Part shown: positions 23,587 to 32,006 of the stretch, one piece after another
How positions within the stretch are numbered: the stretch's first letter is position 1
How the letters are laid out: each line of letters opens with the position of its first letter
From: UBA7672 sp040398425
Lineage (GTDB): Bacteria > Pseudomonadota > Alphaproteobacteria > Caulobacterales > Hyphomonadaceae
NCBI GenBank assembly: GCA_040398425.1
Contig: JBBATZ010000040.1
Location: 1 to 39,400, forward strand
Length of the DNA stretch: 39,400 bases
Direction: 5' to 3'
Notes under the pieces: model-generated
Told to the model about the DNA's origin: nothing
Seen by the model: only the letters and a program-made list of their open reading frames with translations
The model's database searches: none
Position numbers and translations under genes: made by a program

Positions 23587-23682
23587 GGACCGCCGGGCGC
23601 CTGCCCGGCTCTTTCCAGCAACGCTTAAAGCGCCAATGGCTCGCTGCTTTGCAGCGACTGCCGGGCTGGCGTCCGGCGGTCC
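23587..23682. repeat. second inverted pair of the GGACCGCCGGGC repeat
   Basis: The left unit begins GGACCGCCGGGC with the hairpin GCCGGGC-GCCT-GCCCGGC. The right unit is inverted and ends CCGGCGGTCC, preceded by TCGCTGC-TTT-GCAGCGA. The 13 bases GCGACTGCCGGGC of the right unit are identical to those before 16249. Only about 50 bases separate the two units here, against 325 at the other locus, and no gene lies between them. Confidence 0.8.
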
Positions 23683-24233
23683 AGAGTTACGCCCCCTTTT
23701 GCTGGAAGGCGGGCGTCCAGATTCGGCGGATACAGGAAAATCTTCCATAGCAATCTCAATCCCTTGCCCGAAAAAACATGCGGGAATCCACGCCGCAAAT
23801 CGGCCGGGCTCCCGGCGGGTTTAAACTCATGCCCATGAAACGTCGGAGCTTGCCTCTATGGCTGCTGCGAGACGTGCCCGCATTGATGGGGCTTCTCGCC
23901 AGCTTCTGGACGCCGATCATCTTCGCGATGACCAGCGCGCGGAAAGCCGTGAGTCTTGTAGAGGCAAGCCAAAGCCTCCGCGACCGCTTCGCCGTGTTTC
24001 TCTCGCTCGCCGAAGCCCGCCTCGACTACGCCCTCTGGCGCCAGGCCTATCGCCGCATCGGCTGGCACCCGCGCGGCATGACACTGGAAGTCTTCCCGCC
24101 CCCAGCAGACTGGTCCTAAACGCAGAAACGCCTGCGCGACTTCGTCCACGCCTTTCGCAACATGAACCAGATCGTCGACGCCTATGTCGGCCACATCCGC
24201 AAACGCTTCGGCATGGGGAAGACCGAGTTCGTC

Positions 24234-24351
24234 GCCCATGGTTCGACGGACGCGCGGCAGCGCTGCGCTGCTCACCATGGGCTTGTGAGTGCATCCCCGT
24301 TTGCGTTCATCCTGAGCAGCGCACTCAGTGCGCGTCCGTCGAAGGATGAGC
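24234..24351. repeat. two inverted hairpin elements sharing TTCGACGGACGCGC
   Basis: Unit 1 (24236-24280, plus strand) is CCATGG + TTCGACGGACGCGC + loop + GCTGCTCA + CCATGG. Unit 2 (minus strand, about 24351-24305) is CATCC + TTCGACGGACGCGC + loop + GCTGCTCA + GGATG. The inner blocks are identical while the outer stems differ but each pairs with itself, that is, compensated stems. The elements overlap the tail of the broken gene. Confidence 0.75.
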
Positions 24352-24450
24352 GCGGCCGCGCTCACGCACGCGGACCGCCCGTGCATCTTACCAAAAACCA
24401 GCCCCAACCCACCTCGCAGGTCCTACCTGCGAGGCCGCGCCCGCATGCGC

Positions 24451-24482
24451 AAACGAAAAGGCCGCCCTTGCGGACGGCCTTT
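24451..24482 (-). terminator. terminator of the M23-bactofilin operon
   Basis: AAAGGCCG pairs with CGGCCTTT around a 10-nt loop; on the minus strand it is followed by TTTTCGTTT. It begins 25 bases after the bactofilin stop. The other side also has TTTCCT and could stop rightward transcripts. Confidence 0.75.
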
Positions 24483-24506
24483 CCTCAGAAATCTGGCAGC
24501 TGAAAA

Positions 24507-24971
24507 CTAGAAACTGCCGGCCGGCAGCGGCGCCGCGGGCTGGTCAGCCATCGGGTCCTGCGCGTGCTTGACGGCGCCTTCGAAGATCGCGTTCGGCTCG
24601 ATCGCCAGCGAGGCGTGGAAGATGTCGCCGCGGACTTTCGCGCCGGTGCAGAGCTGCACCTTGCGGGCGCGGATGCGGCCTTCAACCGTGCCGCGAACGA
24701 CCACCGACTCGGCGACCACTTCGCCCTTGACCGCGCCGGTCTCGCCAACTGTCAGCGCCGAGGCGCGCACATCGCCCTCGATCTGGCCGTTGATGTCGAG
24801 TTCGCCCTGGGAAACGATCTTGCCGGTGATTTTCACGTCAGCGGAGATGATCGACGGACCCGAGCGCGACACAGGGGCGCGCTTGGGCGCCATAGCCACG
24901 TCGGTCGTCATCGGCTTGGGAGCCGGTTGGAGCGGCGGAGACGGCTCCGGAGTTTTGCCTTTAGTGAACAT
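24507..24971 (-). CDS. bactofilin
   Basis: A 154-residue bactofilin, a nucleotide-independent polymer of beta-helical subunits that marks envelope zones. The core is about residues 38-140 (SIISADVKITGKIVSQGELD, NGQIEGDVRA, VEGRIRARKVQLCTGAKVRG). The Pro-rich N-terminal tail (EPSPPLQPAPKP) and a short C-terminal tail are typical. The start codon lies inside the 3' end of the M23 peptidase gene (11-base overlap), so the two are translationally coupled. In Caulobacter bactofilins recruit PbpC to the stalk base; in Hyphomonas neptunium BacA works with the M23 peptidase LmdC in stalk and bud morphogenesis. The same pairing is inferred here. Confidence 0.94.
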   Translation of the reverse strand: MFTKGKTPEPSPPLQPAPKPMTTDVAMAPKRAPVSRSGPSIISADVKITGKIVSQGELDINGQIEGDVRASALTVGETGAVKGEVVAESVVVRGTVEGRIRARKVQLCTGAKVRGDIFHASLAIEPNAIFEGAVKHAQDPMADQPAAPLPAGSF

Positions 24972-26169
24972 GCTTGCCAGCCCTCAGAAACTTGATCGGA
25001 TCATACGACTTCCCGCGGAAGTGTATCTCATAGTGCAGGTGGGGTCCCGTGCTTCTTCCAGTCGAGCCCATCGTGCCGAGTTTCGACCCGATAGCGACCA
25101 GCTGTCCCTGCTTCACAGTAATCGAATTCATGTGGCCGTATACGGTCTTGAACCCCGAACCGTGATCGACCTCGACAACGCGGCCATAGCCCCCCTTGGT
25201 GCCCGCGTAGGTAACCGTACCCGGCGCCGTCGCGAGAATCGGCGCACCAGTGAACGCTGCAAGATCGGCGCCCTCATGGAACGCCGTGCGCCGATTGAAG
25301 GGGTCTGAGCGGTAACCAAAGCCAGAGGTTTCCCGATAGGCCGTCTGCAGCGGGATCGCCAGCGGCAGGGAGCGCATCGCCTTCTCGAACTCGTTGGCTT
25401 CCTGCAGGCGCGCTTCCACCTCGTAGATGCGGCGCTGGAATGGGTCTTCCGGGACGGCGGTGTCGCCGAAATTGATCGGGATCAGCGGTCCGCCCATGCC
25501 GGTCTGCTCCAGTACGCGGGCGGCGGGCACGCCGGTCAGCCGGATGACGCCTCGGGCGCTCTCGGCCCGCTGCACGGCTTCTTCCTCGAACGTGTCGAGG
25601 AAGCTGGCCTGATCCTGGATCAGTTTGTCGGTCCGGGCGCGAAAGGTGCCGCTGGTCGAGCCGCCTCCTTCGTTGGGGTCGGGGCGCGCTGTGCGCGGGT
25701 CCCCTTCCTCAATCGTCGAGTCGATCAGCAGGGAAGCATTCGATCCGTTGAGGGCAATCGCCGATGCCGAGTCCTGGCCCTGCAGGCTGGACATCAGGCG
25801 CTTGAGCGTCGCGTGACGGCTCTCGGCTTCTTCGATTGCAGTGTTGAAATCTGTGGTGCGTGTCTCGAGCAGGGCAAGCGCCGTCTGCTCCGCCGCCTTC
25901 GCCTGACGCAGCTCGCGCTCAAGCCGTGCCGACTTCCGGTCCGACGATCCGCCCTGGATATCCACGGCCGGTCCCTTCAGGAGTACCGCCACCGTAGCGA
26001 ACAGGCACCAGCCGACAACAAGAGTCGCTGCGCCAGCCATCATCGCCTGACGCCATGGGGAAATGGAAACGTACCGGACCGAGCCGCCGCTGCGGTGGTA
26101 GATTTGCCTTTCCGGAAAAGCTTTCTCGAAGAAGGCTCTGACTTTGGCCCTCAGGTGCTTGACCGCCAT
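24961..26169 (-). CDS. membrane-anchored M23 (LytM) endopeptidase, LmdC-like
   Basis: A 402-residue bitopic protein. Residues 1-40 are a basic cytoplasmic tail, 41-64 a membrane helix, 75-125 a likely coiled coil (RLERELRQAKAAEQTALALL), then a spacer and a C-terminal M23 domain. Zinc and catalytic residues are intact: His298 and Asp302 in HEGAD, His377 and His379 in PHLHYEIH. It should cut peptidoglycan cross-bridges in the periplasm while its cytoplasmic tail can contact the bactofilin encoded by the overlapping downstream gene. The gene pair matches the bacA-lmdC arrangement of Hyphomonas neptunium. Start ATG at MAVKHLRAK with GGGCAG upstream. Confidence 0.93.
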   Translation of the reverse strand: MAVKHLRAKVRAFFEKAFPERQIYHRSGGSVRYVSISPWRQAMMAGAATLVVGWCLFATVAVLLKGPAVDIQGGSSDRKSARLERELRQAKAAEQTALALLETRTTDFNTAIEEAESRHATLKRLMSSLQGQDSASAIALNGSNASLLIDSTIEEGDPRTARPDPNEGGGSTSGTFRARTDKLIQDQASFLDTFEEEAVQRAESARGVIRLTGVPAARVLEQTGMGGPLIPINFGDTAVPEDPFQRRIYEVEARLQEANEFEKAMRSLPLAIPLQTAYRETSGFGYRSDPFNRRTAFHEGADLAAFTGAPILATAPGTVTYAGTKGGYGRVVEVDHGSGFKTVYGHMNSITVKQGQLVAIGSKLGTMGSTGRSTGPHLHYEIHFRGKSYDPIKFLRAGKHVH

Positions 26170-26354
26170 TTACGCTGCCCGATCAGTTCTGTACGCGCCA
26201 AGCCCCGCGATGCCCCGCTGGTGTGTACCCGGCGATTTGATGGATATCGCAGAATCCCGCACGCGCGAACCCCTCGACCCAGTTTTTTACCAGCTAGGGC
26301 TTGTCGGTTTAAGCTTTGATTAATCGAGCATCATTGCGGCCAAATTCATTGCGA

Positions 26355-26834
26355 CTACGAGGCGATCGTAAGGGCAAGTTGTCCCATCACCGCTTCGGCA
26401 TGCCCTGGCACGCGGACGTTTCGCCAGACATGCCGAATCAGCCCGTCCTTGCCGATAAAGAAGGTCGACCGGACGATGCCCATGAACTTGCGCCCATAGA
26501 GCTGCTTCTCGGCCCACACCCCGTAGGCGTTGCAGACGGCCCCATCCTCGTCCGATCCCAGAGCGACCTTGAGTGCATGCTTTTTGGCGAACGCCTGGTG
26601 GTCGGCGATACTGTCACGCGAAACTCCGAGCAGCGCGGCGCCCTTGCGGGAGAATCGCGTCCGCATCTCGCTGAAAGCCACCGCCTCCCGCGTACAGGCG
26701 TCGGTGTCGTCTTTAGGGTAGAAAAACAGGATCAGGGATTTTCCTGAATAATCAGAGAGACGCGCCGTATCGCCCTTGCTGTTTGGCAGTTCAAATGCGG
26801 GGGCCGGATCGCCGGCATTCAGGAGGTGTGACAC
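26355..26834 (-). CDS. peroxiredoxin, BCP/PrxQ type
   Basis: A 159-residue thiol peroxidase. The peroxidatic Cys47 lies in YPKDDTDACTREA, the BCP form of the Prx motif, and Arg122 in IVRSTFFIGKDG is the usual activating Arg. The common PrxQ resolving Cys five residues later is absent (Arg-Glu-Ala-Val follows), so it would work as a 1-Cys enzyme or use Cys101. I place the start at GTG (MSHLLNAGDPAP). The open frame extends far upstream through the AsmA-like gene on the other strand, but that part is not peroxiredoxin. Divergent from the AsmA-like gene. Confidence 0.9.
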   Translation of the reverse strand: MSHLLNAGDPAPAFELPNSKGDTARLSDYSGKSLILFFYPKDDTDACTREAVAFSEMRTRFSRKGAALLGVSRDSIADHQAFAKKHALKVALGSDEDGAVCNAYGVWAEKQLYGRKFMGIVRSTFFIGKDGLIRHVWRNVRVPGHAEAVMGQLALTIAS

Positions 26835-26955
26835 AATCGATCCGTAATCATGTGATGATAAGAATGTCCGCAGTGTACCGTCTTTCCGCAGACCCCGTGA
26901 AGCTCCGGTTTTCGCCGAACGGGTCCCGCCTTGATGGTGGGCACCCAGGAGCCAT

Positions 26956-29900
26956 GTGTTGAGGATTACCGCCCGGCTTCTGATCTTAGAGATCGTCGCC
27001 TTTGTGGCCTTCGCCGTGCTGGCTGGCGCGGGGATACTGGCGTGGCGGTTATCGCAGGGTCCGATTGACCTCGAATTCATCCGTCCGCAAGTCGAACACT
27101 CGATCGCCGACGCCCGTGGCGGCCAGCCCGTCCGCATCGAAAAACTTGCTCTGGAATGGGTCCGCGACCGCGGCCGGGTCGAAGCCGTGGCTCGCGGCTT
27201 TACGGCCATGGACAAGACCCGGAACGTTACCTTCCGCGCCGACCGCGCCATGATCGCCCTGGATTCCGGCTCGCTGCTCTCCTTCAAGGTCCACCCCCGA
27301 CAGCTGCGCCTGGAAAAGGGCACGGCCACCGTCGTCCGGTCTGCGGATGGCGTCTGGACCCTCGCGGACATGGTTTTCGCCCAGGAGCCAGCCGCTTCCG
27401 ACAAACCTTTCGATCCAATCCGCGACATCAACTGGCCCACCCTCGCCACCCCGATCCGCGCCCTGATATCTGCCGGCGCCTTCGAGCAGGTCGAGCTGGT
27501 CGACTTTCATCTCGATGTCGACGACCGCAAGTCGCACAACGTCTGGAGCGCCAGCCCGGTCGCCGGCGTGTGGAAGGCGACGAAAGAAGGCGTAAGCCTC
27601 AGCCTCGACATCACACTGGCCAACGCCATAGCTGGCGAGCCCAACCGCATCCGCATCGCGCTGGCTTCCGACGGCAAGGTCGAGCGCGCCGCTGGCCGCG
27701 TCACTGTTGAGGGCGTCGATCCTGTGTCCGTCGCCAAGATGTTTGGCTATTCAGGTGACGCCTTCACTTCGGGAAAGCCGGCGAGCGCCGGGTTCTCGGT
27801 CTCTGCGACCGAAAAGGGAGGCCTCCAGAGCACCAGCCTCTCCCTGTCTGACGTGACCGGCAAGATCCGCCTCGGCGAGAGCAATGTCGCGCTGAAGAAC
27901 CTTGCCTTTGACGCCGCCTACGATCCCGCCACCAAGCACATCGATCTCAAATCGCTGACCATCGATAGCGATTGGGTCACCGGCAGTTTCACGGGCGAAA
28001 TCGATGCCGCCGCCATCATGCGCGGCGACGAAGCAACGCCAACGCCATTCAAGCTTTCGGGTAAAGGCCTGAGTGTAGACGCGCGTCCGGTGTTCGAGAA
28101 ACCGTGGTCGATTGAGACGGCGGCCATCGAGGGCGCGCTGGCGCTGAACCAGTCAAAACTGATCCTGACCAAGGCCGACGCGGTTGTCGGCAAGCTAAAC
28201 GCGTCGGCGTCCGGCGAGATCTGGATCGGCGGCAAGGTCGACGCGCCCGAGGTTGGCATCAAGGGGCAGGCCGTCGGCACGGGCGAGATCACGCCGCGCC
28301 AGGTGCTGGACTTTTGGCCCGTCGATCTCGGCGCCGGTGCCCGCGACTGGGTCCGAGATCGCATCACGGCAGGCACGGCGACCAAGGCCCTCTTCAACAT
28401 AGACTGGCCTCCCGGCGCGACATCGAAAGGCTACTTGCCGGACGAGGTGCTATCGCTTGAATTCAATGTCGTGAACGCCGCCGTGAAGCCGGTCAGCGAT
28501 CTTGCGGAAATCACCGGCATTGCAGGGGTCGGCCGCCTCAAGGGCAACAGCATGACCTTCGATGCCACGTCGGGCACGCTCGGCGGCTGGCAGCTCAGCG
28601 GCGCGAAGGTCAACCTGCCGCGCTTCTGGCCGGGCGGCGCGATGATGGAGGTCACAACCGCCGGCAAGGGCGAACTCGGCAACCTCCTCCGCACTATCGA
28701 GCAGAGTGAGTTCGCGTTCGGTGCTCGCTACGGGCTCGATGTGAACCAGATCGCCGGCAATGGGTCGATCGACCTCAACATTCGCCAGCCCATGGTCGAT
28801 GTGGTGCAGCCCGAGGACGTGCTCTTTTCGATCAGGGGCGACTTCCAGCAGGTCCGTATGGCGGATCTCATGGGCGATTTCGGGCTAGCCAACACCGCGA
28901 TGACGTTTGACCTCAGCGAGAAGGGCGTTGTCGCAAAGGGCGCTGGCGAATTCGGCCCGGCGCCGGTCACGTTTGAATGGAAGGAGGGCGCGGTTGCTGG
29001 CGAGGATGGCGGTGCACTCCTGGTCGCCAACGCGCGCGCAACGCCGGACCTTCTCAACGCCTTTGGCCTCGCGGCCCGCAACATGATGCAGGGCGAAGCG
29101 ACGGTGGAGCTCCGCGCGAGCGGGCCAGGCGGGCGTAACTTCGATGCGATCAGTGCCAATGTTGATTTCACCAAGGCACAGCTCGACGTTGCTGATTTCG
29201 GCTGGAGCAAGAAGCTCGGCGCCACGGCCACAGGCTCGTTCCGGTATGGCAGTGATGCGAGCGGCGCGATCCTCACGGGCAACGTCCGCGCCGAAGGACT
29301 TGAGATCACAGGCGAAGCCCAACTGGATGCCGCCGGCAGCATCAACGGTCTCGACATCGAGCGGATTTACTCCAAGGACTCCATCGACCTGCACGGTGCC
29401 GTCTCGCGCCGCAAGGACGGCGGTTATCGCATCGCGCTAAACGGCCCCTACCTCAACGCCAGCCCCTACATGGACGGCTTTCTTGATATGTCCGGCGCCG
29501 GCAAGGATACCACCGCGCCCGTGGGCGGCCCCGGCGAGCCGGGCCCGACTTATGACGTTCAGCTCAATGTCGATCGCCTGAAGCTGCGGGACAACGCCGC
29601 CATCGGCAATGCGCGCGTCGCCCTCATGATCGACGATGAAGGCCCGAAGTCCGGCACGATCGCGGGCGAGATCGATAAAGACAGGGACATGAGCGTCGCC
29701 CTTGGCTCTGCTGATGGCGTGCGAAGCGTTCTGGTCAAGTCGGACGACGCAGGCTTTGCGGCGCGGGTTCTGCTGAAGGCCGACTACCTGATCGGCGGCA
29801 AGATGACCTTCGATGGCAAATTCGCCGGGGCCGATGGCAATGCGCTTGTCACCATGTCCAACGTCCGGCTCAAGGATGCGCCTCTGGTCGCCCAGCTCTT

Positions 29901-30333
29901 TTCGCTGGCCTCGCTGCAGGGCCTCGCAGACGTGCTCTCCGGCGAGGGCGTGATGTTCACCGAGGTGAATGCGCCCGTGAAATTCGTCGGTAGCCGCATT
30001 GATCTGCCTGGCATGCGCGCAACAGGCCCCGCCATGGGCCTCACGGCGCGCGGCTGGATCGCGCCGGAGTCTGGGGAGCTCTCGCTCGACGGCGTGCTCG
30101 CCCCGTCGCTCATCGGAGCCAACGCCGTGCTGGGCGCCCTCCCGATCATCGGGGACCTGTTCGTCTCCCGGCAAGGCGAGGGTATGTTCGCACCGACCTA
30201 CTCGGTGCGTGGCACGTTCGCCCGCGCCAACATCTCAATCAACCCGGTCGCGGCCCTGACGCCCGGCGTGCTCCGTCGCATCTTCGAGAATCCCGCCGAA
30301 CCGCCACCCACGTCGGCGACGGCTTCGAACTGA
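26956..30333 (+). CDS. AsmA/YhdP-like DUF3971 protein
   Basis: A very large (1125-residue) inner-membrane-anchored periplasmic protein. A single N-terminal helix (about residues 6-30) is followed by a long beta-rich region with repeated amphipathic strands and a C-terminal AsmA-like domain (ADVLSGEGVMFTEVNAPVKF, then RIDLPGMRATGPAMGLTARG). Members of this superfamily, such as YhdP and TamB, form hydrophobic grooves that carry phospholipids to the outer membrane; the same is inferred here. Start: GTG, with GGAG only four bases upstream; the TTG one codon later is better spaced and equally likely. A GC-rich hairpin follows the stop. Confidence 0.88.
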   Translation: MLRITARLLILEIVAFVAFAVLAGAGILAWRLSQGPIDLEFIRPQVEHSIADARGGQPVRIEKLALEWVRDRGRVEAVARGFTAMDKTRNVTFRADRAMIALDSGSLLSFKVHPRQLRLEKGTATVVRSADGVWTLADMVFAQEPAASDKPFDPIRDINWPTLATPIRALISAGAFEQVELVDFHLDVDDRKSHNVWSASPVAGVWKATKEGVSLSLDITLANAIAGEPNRIRIALASDGKVERAAGRVTVEGVDPVSVAKMFGYSGDAFTSGKPASAGFSVSATEKGGLQSTSLSLSDVTGKIRLGESNVALKNLAFDAAYDPATKHIDLKSLTIDSDWVTGSFTGEIDAAAIMRGDEATPTPFKLSGKGLSVDARPVFEKPWSIETAAIEGALALNQSKLILTKADAVVGKLNASASGEIWIGGKVDAPEVGIKGQAVGTGEITPRQVLDFWPVDLGAGARDWVRDRITAGTATKALFNIDWPPGATSKGYLPDEVLSLEFNVVNAAVKPVSDLAEITGIAGVGRLKGNSMTFDATSGTLGGWQLSGAKVNLPRFWPGGAMMEVTTAGKGELGNLLRTIEQSEFAFGARYGLDVNQIAGNGSIDLNIRQPMVDVVQPEDVLFSIRGDFQQVRMADLMGDFGLANTAMTFDLSEKGVVAKGAGEFGPAPVTFEWKEGAVAGEDGGALLVANARATPDLLNAFGLAARNMMQGEATVELRASGPGGRNFDAISANVDFTKAQLDVADFGWSKKLGATATGSFRYGSDASGAILTGNVRAEGLEITGEAQLDAAGSINGLDIERIYSKDSIDLHGAVSRRKDGGYRIALNGPYLNASPYMDGFLDMSGAGKDTTAPVGGPGEPGPTYDVQLNVDRLKLRDNAAIGNARVALMIDDEGPKSGTIAGEIDKDRDMSVALGSADGVRSVLVKSDDAGFAARVLLKADYLIGGKMTFDGKFAGADGNALVTMSNVRLKDAPLVAQLFSLASLQGLADVLSGEGVMFTEVNAPVKFVGSRIDLPGMRATGPAMGLTARGWIAPESGELSLDGVLAPSLIGANAVLGALPIIGDLFVSRQGEGMFAPTYSVRGTFARANISINPVAALTPGVLRRIFENPAEPPPTSATASN

Positions 30334-30348
30334 AGCTCCAAACGCAAG

Positions 30349-30384
30349 CGGCCCGGCTTGGGGCCGGGCCGTCGCATAATTTTG
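30349..30384. terminator. hairpin between convergent AsmA-like and SRPBCC genes
   Basis: A perfect 9-bp stem (CGGCCCGGC with GCCGGGCCG) over a 5-nt loop, then TCGCATAATTTT. The T-run is delayed by eight bases. It lies between two convergent stops and may serve both. Confidence 0.6.
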
Positions 30385-30400
30385 TCCAGCAAACTCAGAT

Positions 30401-30919
30401 CTAGTTGGCTTCCGCCAGCTTCTTGATGTTGGCGAGCGCCGCTTCGAACTGCTTGCGGCGGCCGTTGACGTCGGCGTCCTTGGCGGCCTGGTCGGCCTTG
30501 TCTGACACGTCGAGCATCAGCGTGTAGTTGATCTTCGTCGTCTTGGCATCGACGGGCACGGCTTCAATGAAGCCGTGGTACAGGTTGTAGAATTTCCCCT
30601 CGACGTTCGGCTGGGTGTAGCCGTAGCCGTATTGCGACTTGGCGGTCATGACTTCCGTCACGCGGCCCGCGATGACGCGAACTGAGCCGACGTCGCCTTT
30701 GCCCGAGGTCACGTTGCACGGCACGCCGCCCGTCGGGGTGATCCATTTGGAAATGTCGCACCAGCCGCCAACCTTGGCCCAGACGTCGGCCGCCGGCTTG
30801 TTGATCGTGATCTCCATCGGGATCGACACATACTCCGGCGCCTTCTGGGCCCAGGCAGCGCCGCTGCCCAGAACCGCTGCGCCCATGGCGCACGCCGCCA
30901 GCTTGGCTGTGAATTTCAT
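30401..30919 (-). CDS. secreted SRPBCC (START-like) family protein
   Basis: A 172-residue exported protein. A Sec signal peptide (MKFTAKLAACAMGAAVLGSG, cleaved after AWA near 24) precedes an SRPBCC/Bet v 1-like domain: YVSIPMEITINKPAADVWAK, then VGGWCDISKWITP, GSVRVIAGRVTEVMTAK and a long C-terminal helix. Such domains bind hydrophobic ligands in a deep cavity. Two Cys (in GGWCD and VPCNV) could form a disulfide. Excellent ribosome site, GGAGGAGAG. Ligand unknown. Divergent from the FkbM methyltransferase. Confidence 0.87.
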   Translation of the reverse strand: MKFTAKLAACAMGAAVLGSGAAWAQKAPEYVSIPMEITINKPAADVWAKVGGWCDISKWITPTGGVPCNVTSGKGDVGSVRVIAGRVTEVMTAKSQYGYGYTQPNVEGKFYNLYHGFIEAVPVDAKTTKINYTLMLDVSDKADQAAKDADVNGRRKQFEAALANIKKLAEAN

Positions 30920-30967
30920 GGTCGTCTCTCCTCCGTCCGCACTCTGAAGCGGTGACGGGAACTGACC

Positions 30968-31114
30968 TTACGGACACGGAAAGCGCCAGCACTTTTTGCT
31001 GTGGCGCCCCTCACGAAAGCGGTAGTCCGGCTGACCACAAGCTGGGCAGGCGACAGGCTCCCCTACGTAAATGCTGGAATGGGAGCGACGGCGGGCCGAT
31101 CGACTGATACGCAC
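30968..31114 (-). CDS. possible zinc-ribbon mini-protein or relic
   Basis: In the divergent gap between the SRPBCC and FkbM genes the minus strand encodes, before a TAA, VACPACGQPDYRFREGRHSK followed by KCWRFPCP. The spacing C-x2-C...C-x4-C with aromatic and basic residues between is that of a zinc ribbon, and resembles the N-terminal ribbon of some IS1-type transposases. I set the start at a GTG giving 48 residues, but no ribosome site supports it, and the motif could be a remnant of a longer gene. It would be transcribed towards the SRPBCC gene. Confidence 0.25.
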   Translation of the reverse strand: MRISRSARRRSHSSIYVGEPVACPACGQPDYRFREGRHSKKCWRFPCP

Positions 31115-31140
31115 TCTGGAGATTAGTCGGAGGGAAGCGG

Positions 31141-31878
31141 TTGGTCGAACAGTCGACATACGAACTCTTTTGTGCGGGCCCGCACCGCACATCCAGGGAG
31201 TATCTCTTCAAGGCGATCTTCACGAACGACAAGGCGAAAGAGGCGGGCCTCATGGCAAGGCATATCGTGCCCGGCACCTGCGTCGTCGACGTCGGCTCGC
31301 ACGCCGGATTTTTCTCGCGTTGCTTTGCGGACAACAATCCCGGCGGTCTGGTCATTGCATTCGAGCCGCAGTCTGTTCCGCGCTCCGTCGCTACCGTCGC
31401 CAGTTTCTTCCGCAGGCAGCGCAATATCGTGCAGTTCCCCTTTGCGCTCGGCCATGAGCCAGGGCTCCTCGACCTGAAGATTCCGATCAAGCGCAAAGGC
31501 GACATCGGCATCAGTCTCGCCCACGTCGGCGCAACGGATGATCTCGTCGAACGCTTCGACGTGCGGCGCGAGATCGTGCCGTGTGACACCCTCGACAATG
31601 TTCTGTCCCGGATCGCCATCAACGCGTTGTCGTTGATCAAGATCGACGTGGAGGGCGGCGAACACAATGTGCTGCGCGGCGCCACGGAAACGCTGAAACG
31701 TTATCGTCCGAAGGTGATATGCGAGACGACGCCACAGTCCATGAAGCGCTTCGGCGACAGCGTGCCGGGTCTGCGCGCGTTCATGAGCGAGCTGGGTTAC
31801 AGCGCCAGCGACCTGGTCAGCGGCAAGTTGCTCGGCCCGACCGAGCAGGCGACCGACACACTTTTCGTCCTGCAGTGA
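31141..31878 (+). CDS. FkbM family methyltransferase
   Basis: A 245-residue SAM-dependent O-methyltransferase of the FkbM family. Motif I is CVVDVGSHAGFFSRCFA, the acidic loop FEPQS, and the family block LSLIKIDVEGGEHNVLRGA. Such enzymes often methylate sugars or polyketides; substrate unknown here. The start is TTG with GGAGGGA upstream; no ATG in the frame gives a full N terminus. The stop lies just before the convergent tRNA gene. Confidence 0.88.
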   Translation: MVEQSTYELFCAGPHRTSREYLFKAIFTNDKAKEAGLMARHIVPGTCVVDVGSHAGFFSRCFADNNPGGLVIAFEPQSVPRSVATVASFFRRQRNIVQFPFALGHEPGLLDLKIPIKRKGDIGISLAHVGATDDLVERFDVRREIVPCDTLDNVLSRIAINALSLIKIDVEGGEHNVLRGATETLKRYRPKVICETTPQSMKRFGDSVPGLRAFMSELGYSASDLVSGKLLGPTEQATDTLFVLQ

Positions 31879-31885
31879 GAGGAGC

Positions 31886-31959
31886 TGGAGCGGGTAGAGG
31901 GAATCGAACCCTCGTATTCAGCTTGGAAGGCTGCTGCTCTACCATTGAGCTATACCCGC
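31886..31959 (-). tRNA. tRNA-Gly (anticodon TCC)
   Basis: Cloverleaf on the minus strand: acceptor GCGGGTA/TACCCGC, D-arm GCTC-AATGGTA-GAGC, anticodon loop CTTCCAA with anticodon TCC, T-arm GAGGG-TTCGATT-CCCTC, discriminator T and an encoded CCA. The first anticodon-stem pair is a mismatch. It reads GGA and GGG codons. Confidence 0.97.
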
Positions 31960-32006
31960 GAGCCGGGCGCGATTACGCGAAAATCAATGACAAGTCTACC
32001 GGGCCC

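Larger units (their letters stand above)
23829..24503 (+). pseudogene. hypothetical gene interrupted by an in-frame TAA
   Basis: The first part, 97 codons (MPMKRRSLPLWLLRDVPALM to EVFPPPADWS), ends at a TAA at 24117-24119. The same frame continues without a break for 128 more codons. The first 35-40 of these (TQKRLRDFVHAFRNMNQIVD, then AYVGHIRKRFG) look protein-like, while the rest runs into an intergenic repeat and a terminator. The simplest reading is one original gene with a nonsense change and a tail overrun by repeats. Features are a hydrophobic stretch LMGLLASFWTPIIFAMTSA and a helix-rich RLDYALWRQAYRRIGWHPRG. No clear ribosome site. Alternatively the 97-codon part is an intact small gene. 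Family not recognised. Confidence 0.55.

Noticed and set aside
24117..24119. In-frame TAA as programmed recoding
   Set aside because: TAA is not used for selenocysteine and no known read-through context was seen; a nonsense mutation is simpler.
26355..27449. A 364-codon version of the peroxiredoxin
   Set aside because: The extra N-terminal 205 codons lie antisense to the AsmA-like gene and show no peroxiredoxin or signal features; the family start is at the GTG at 26834.
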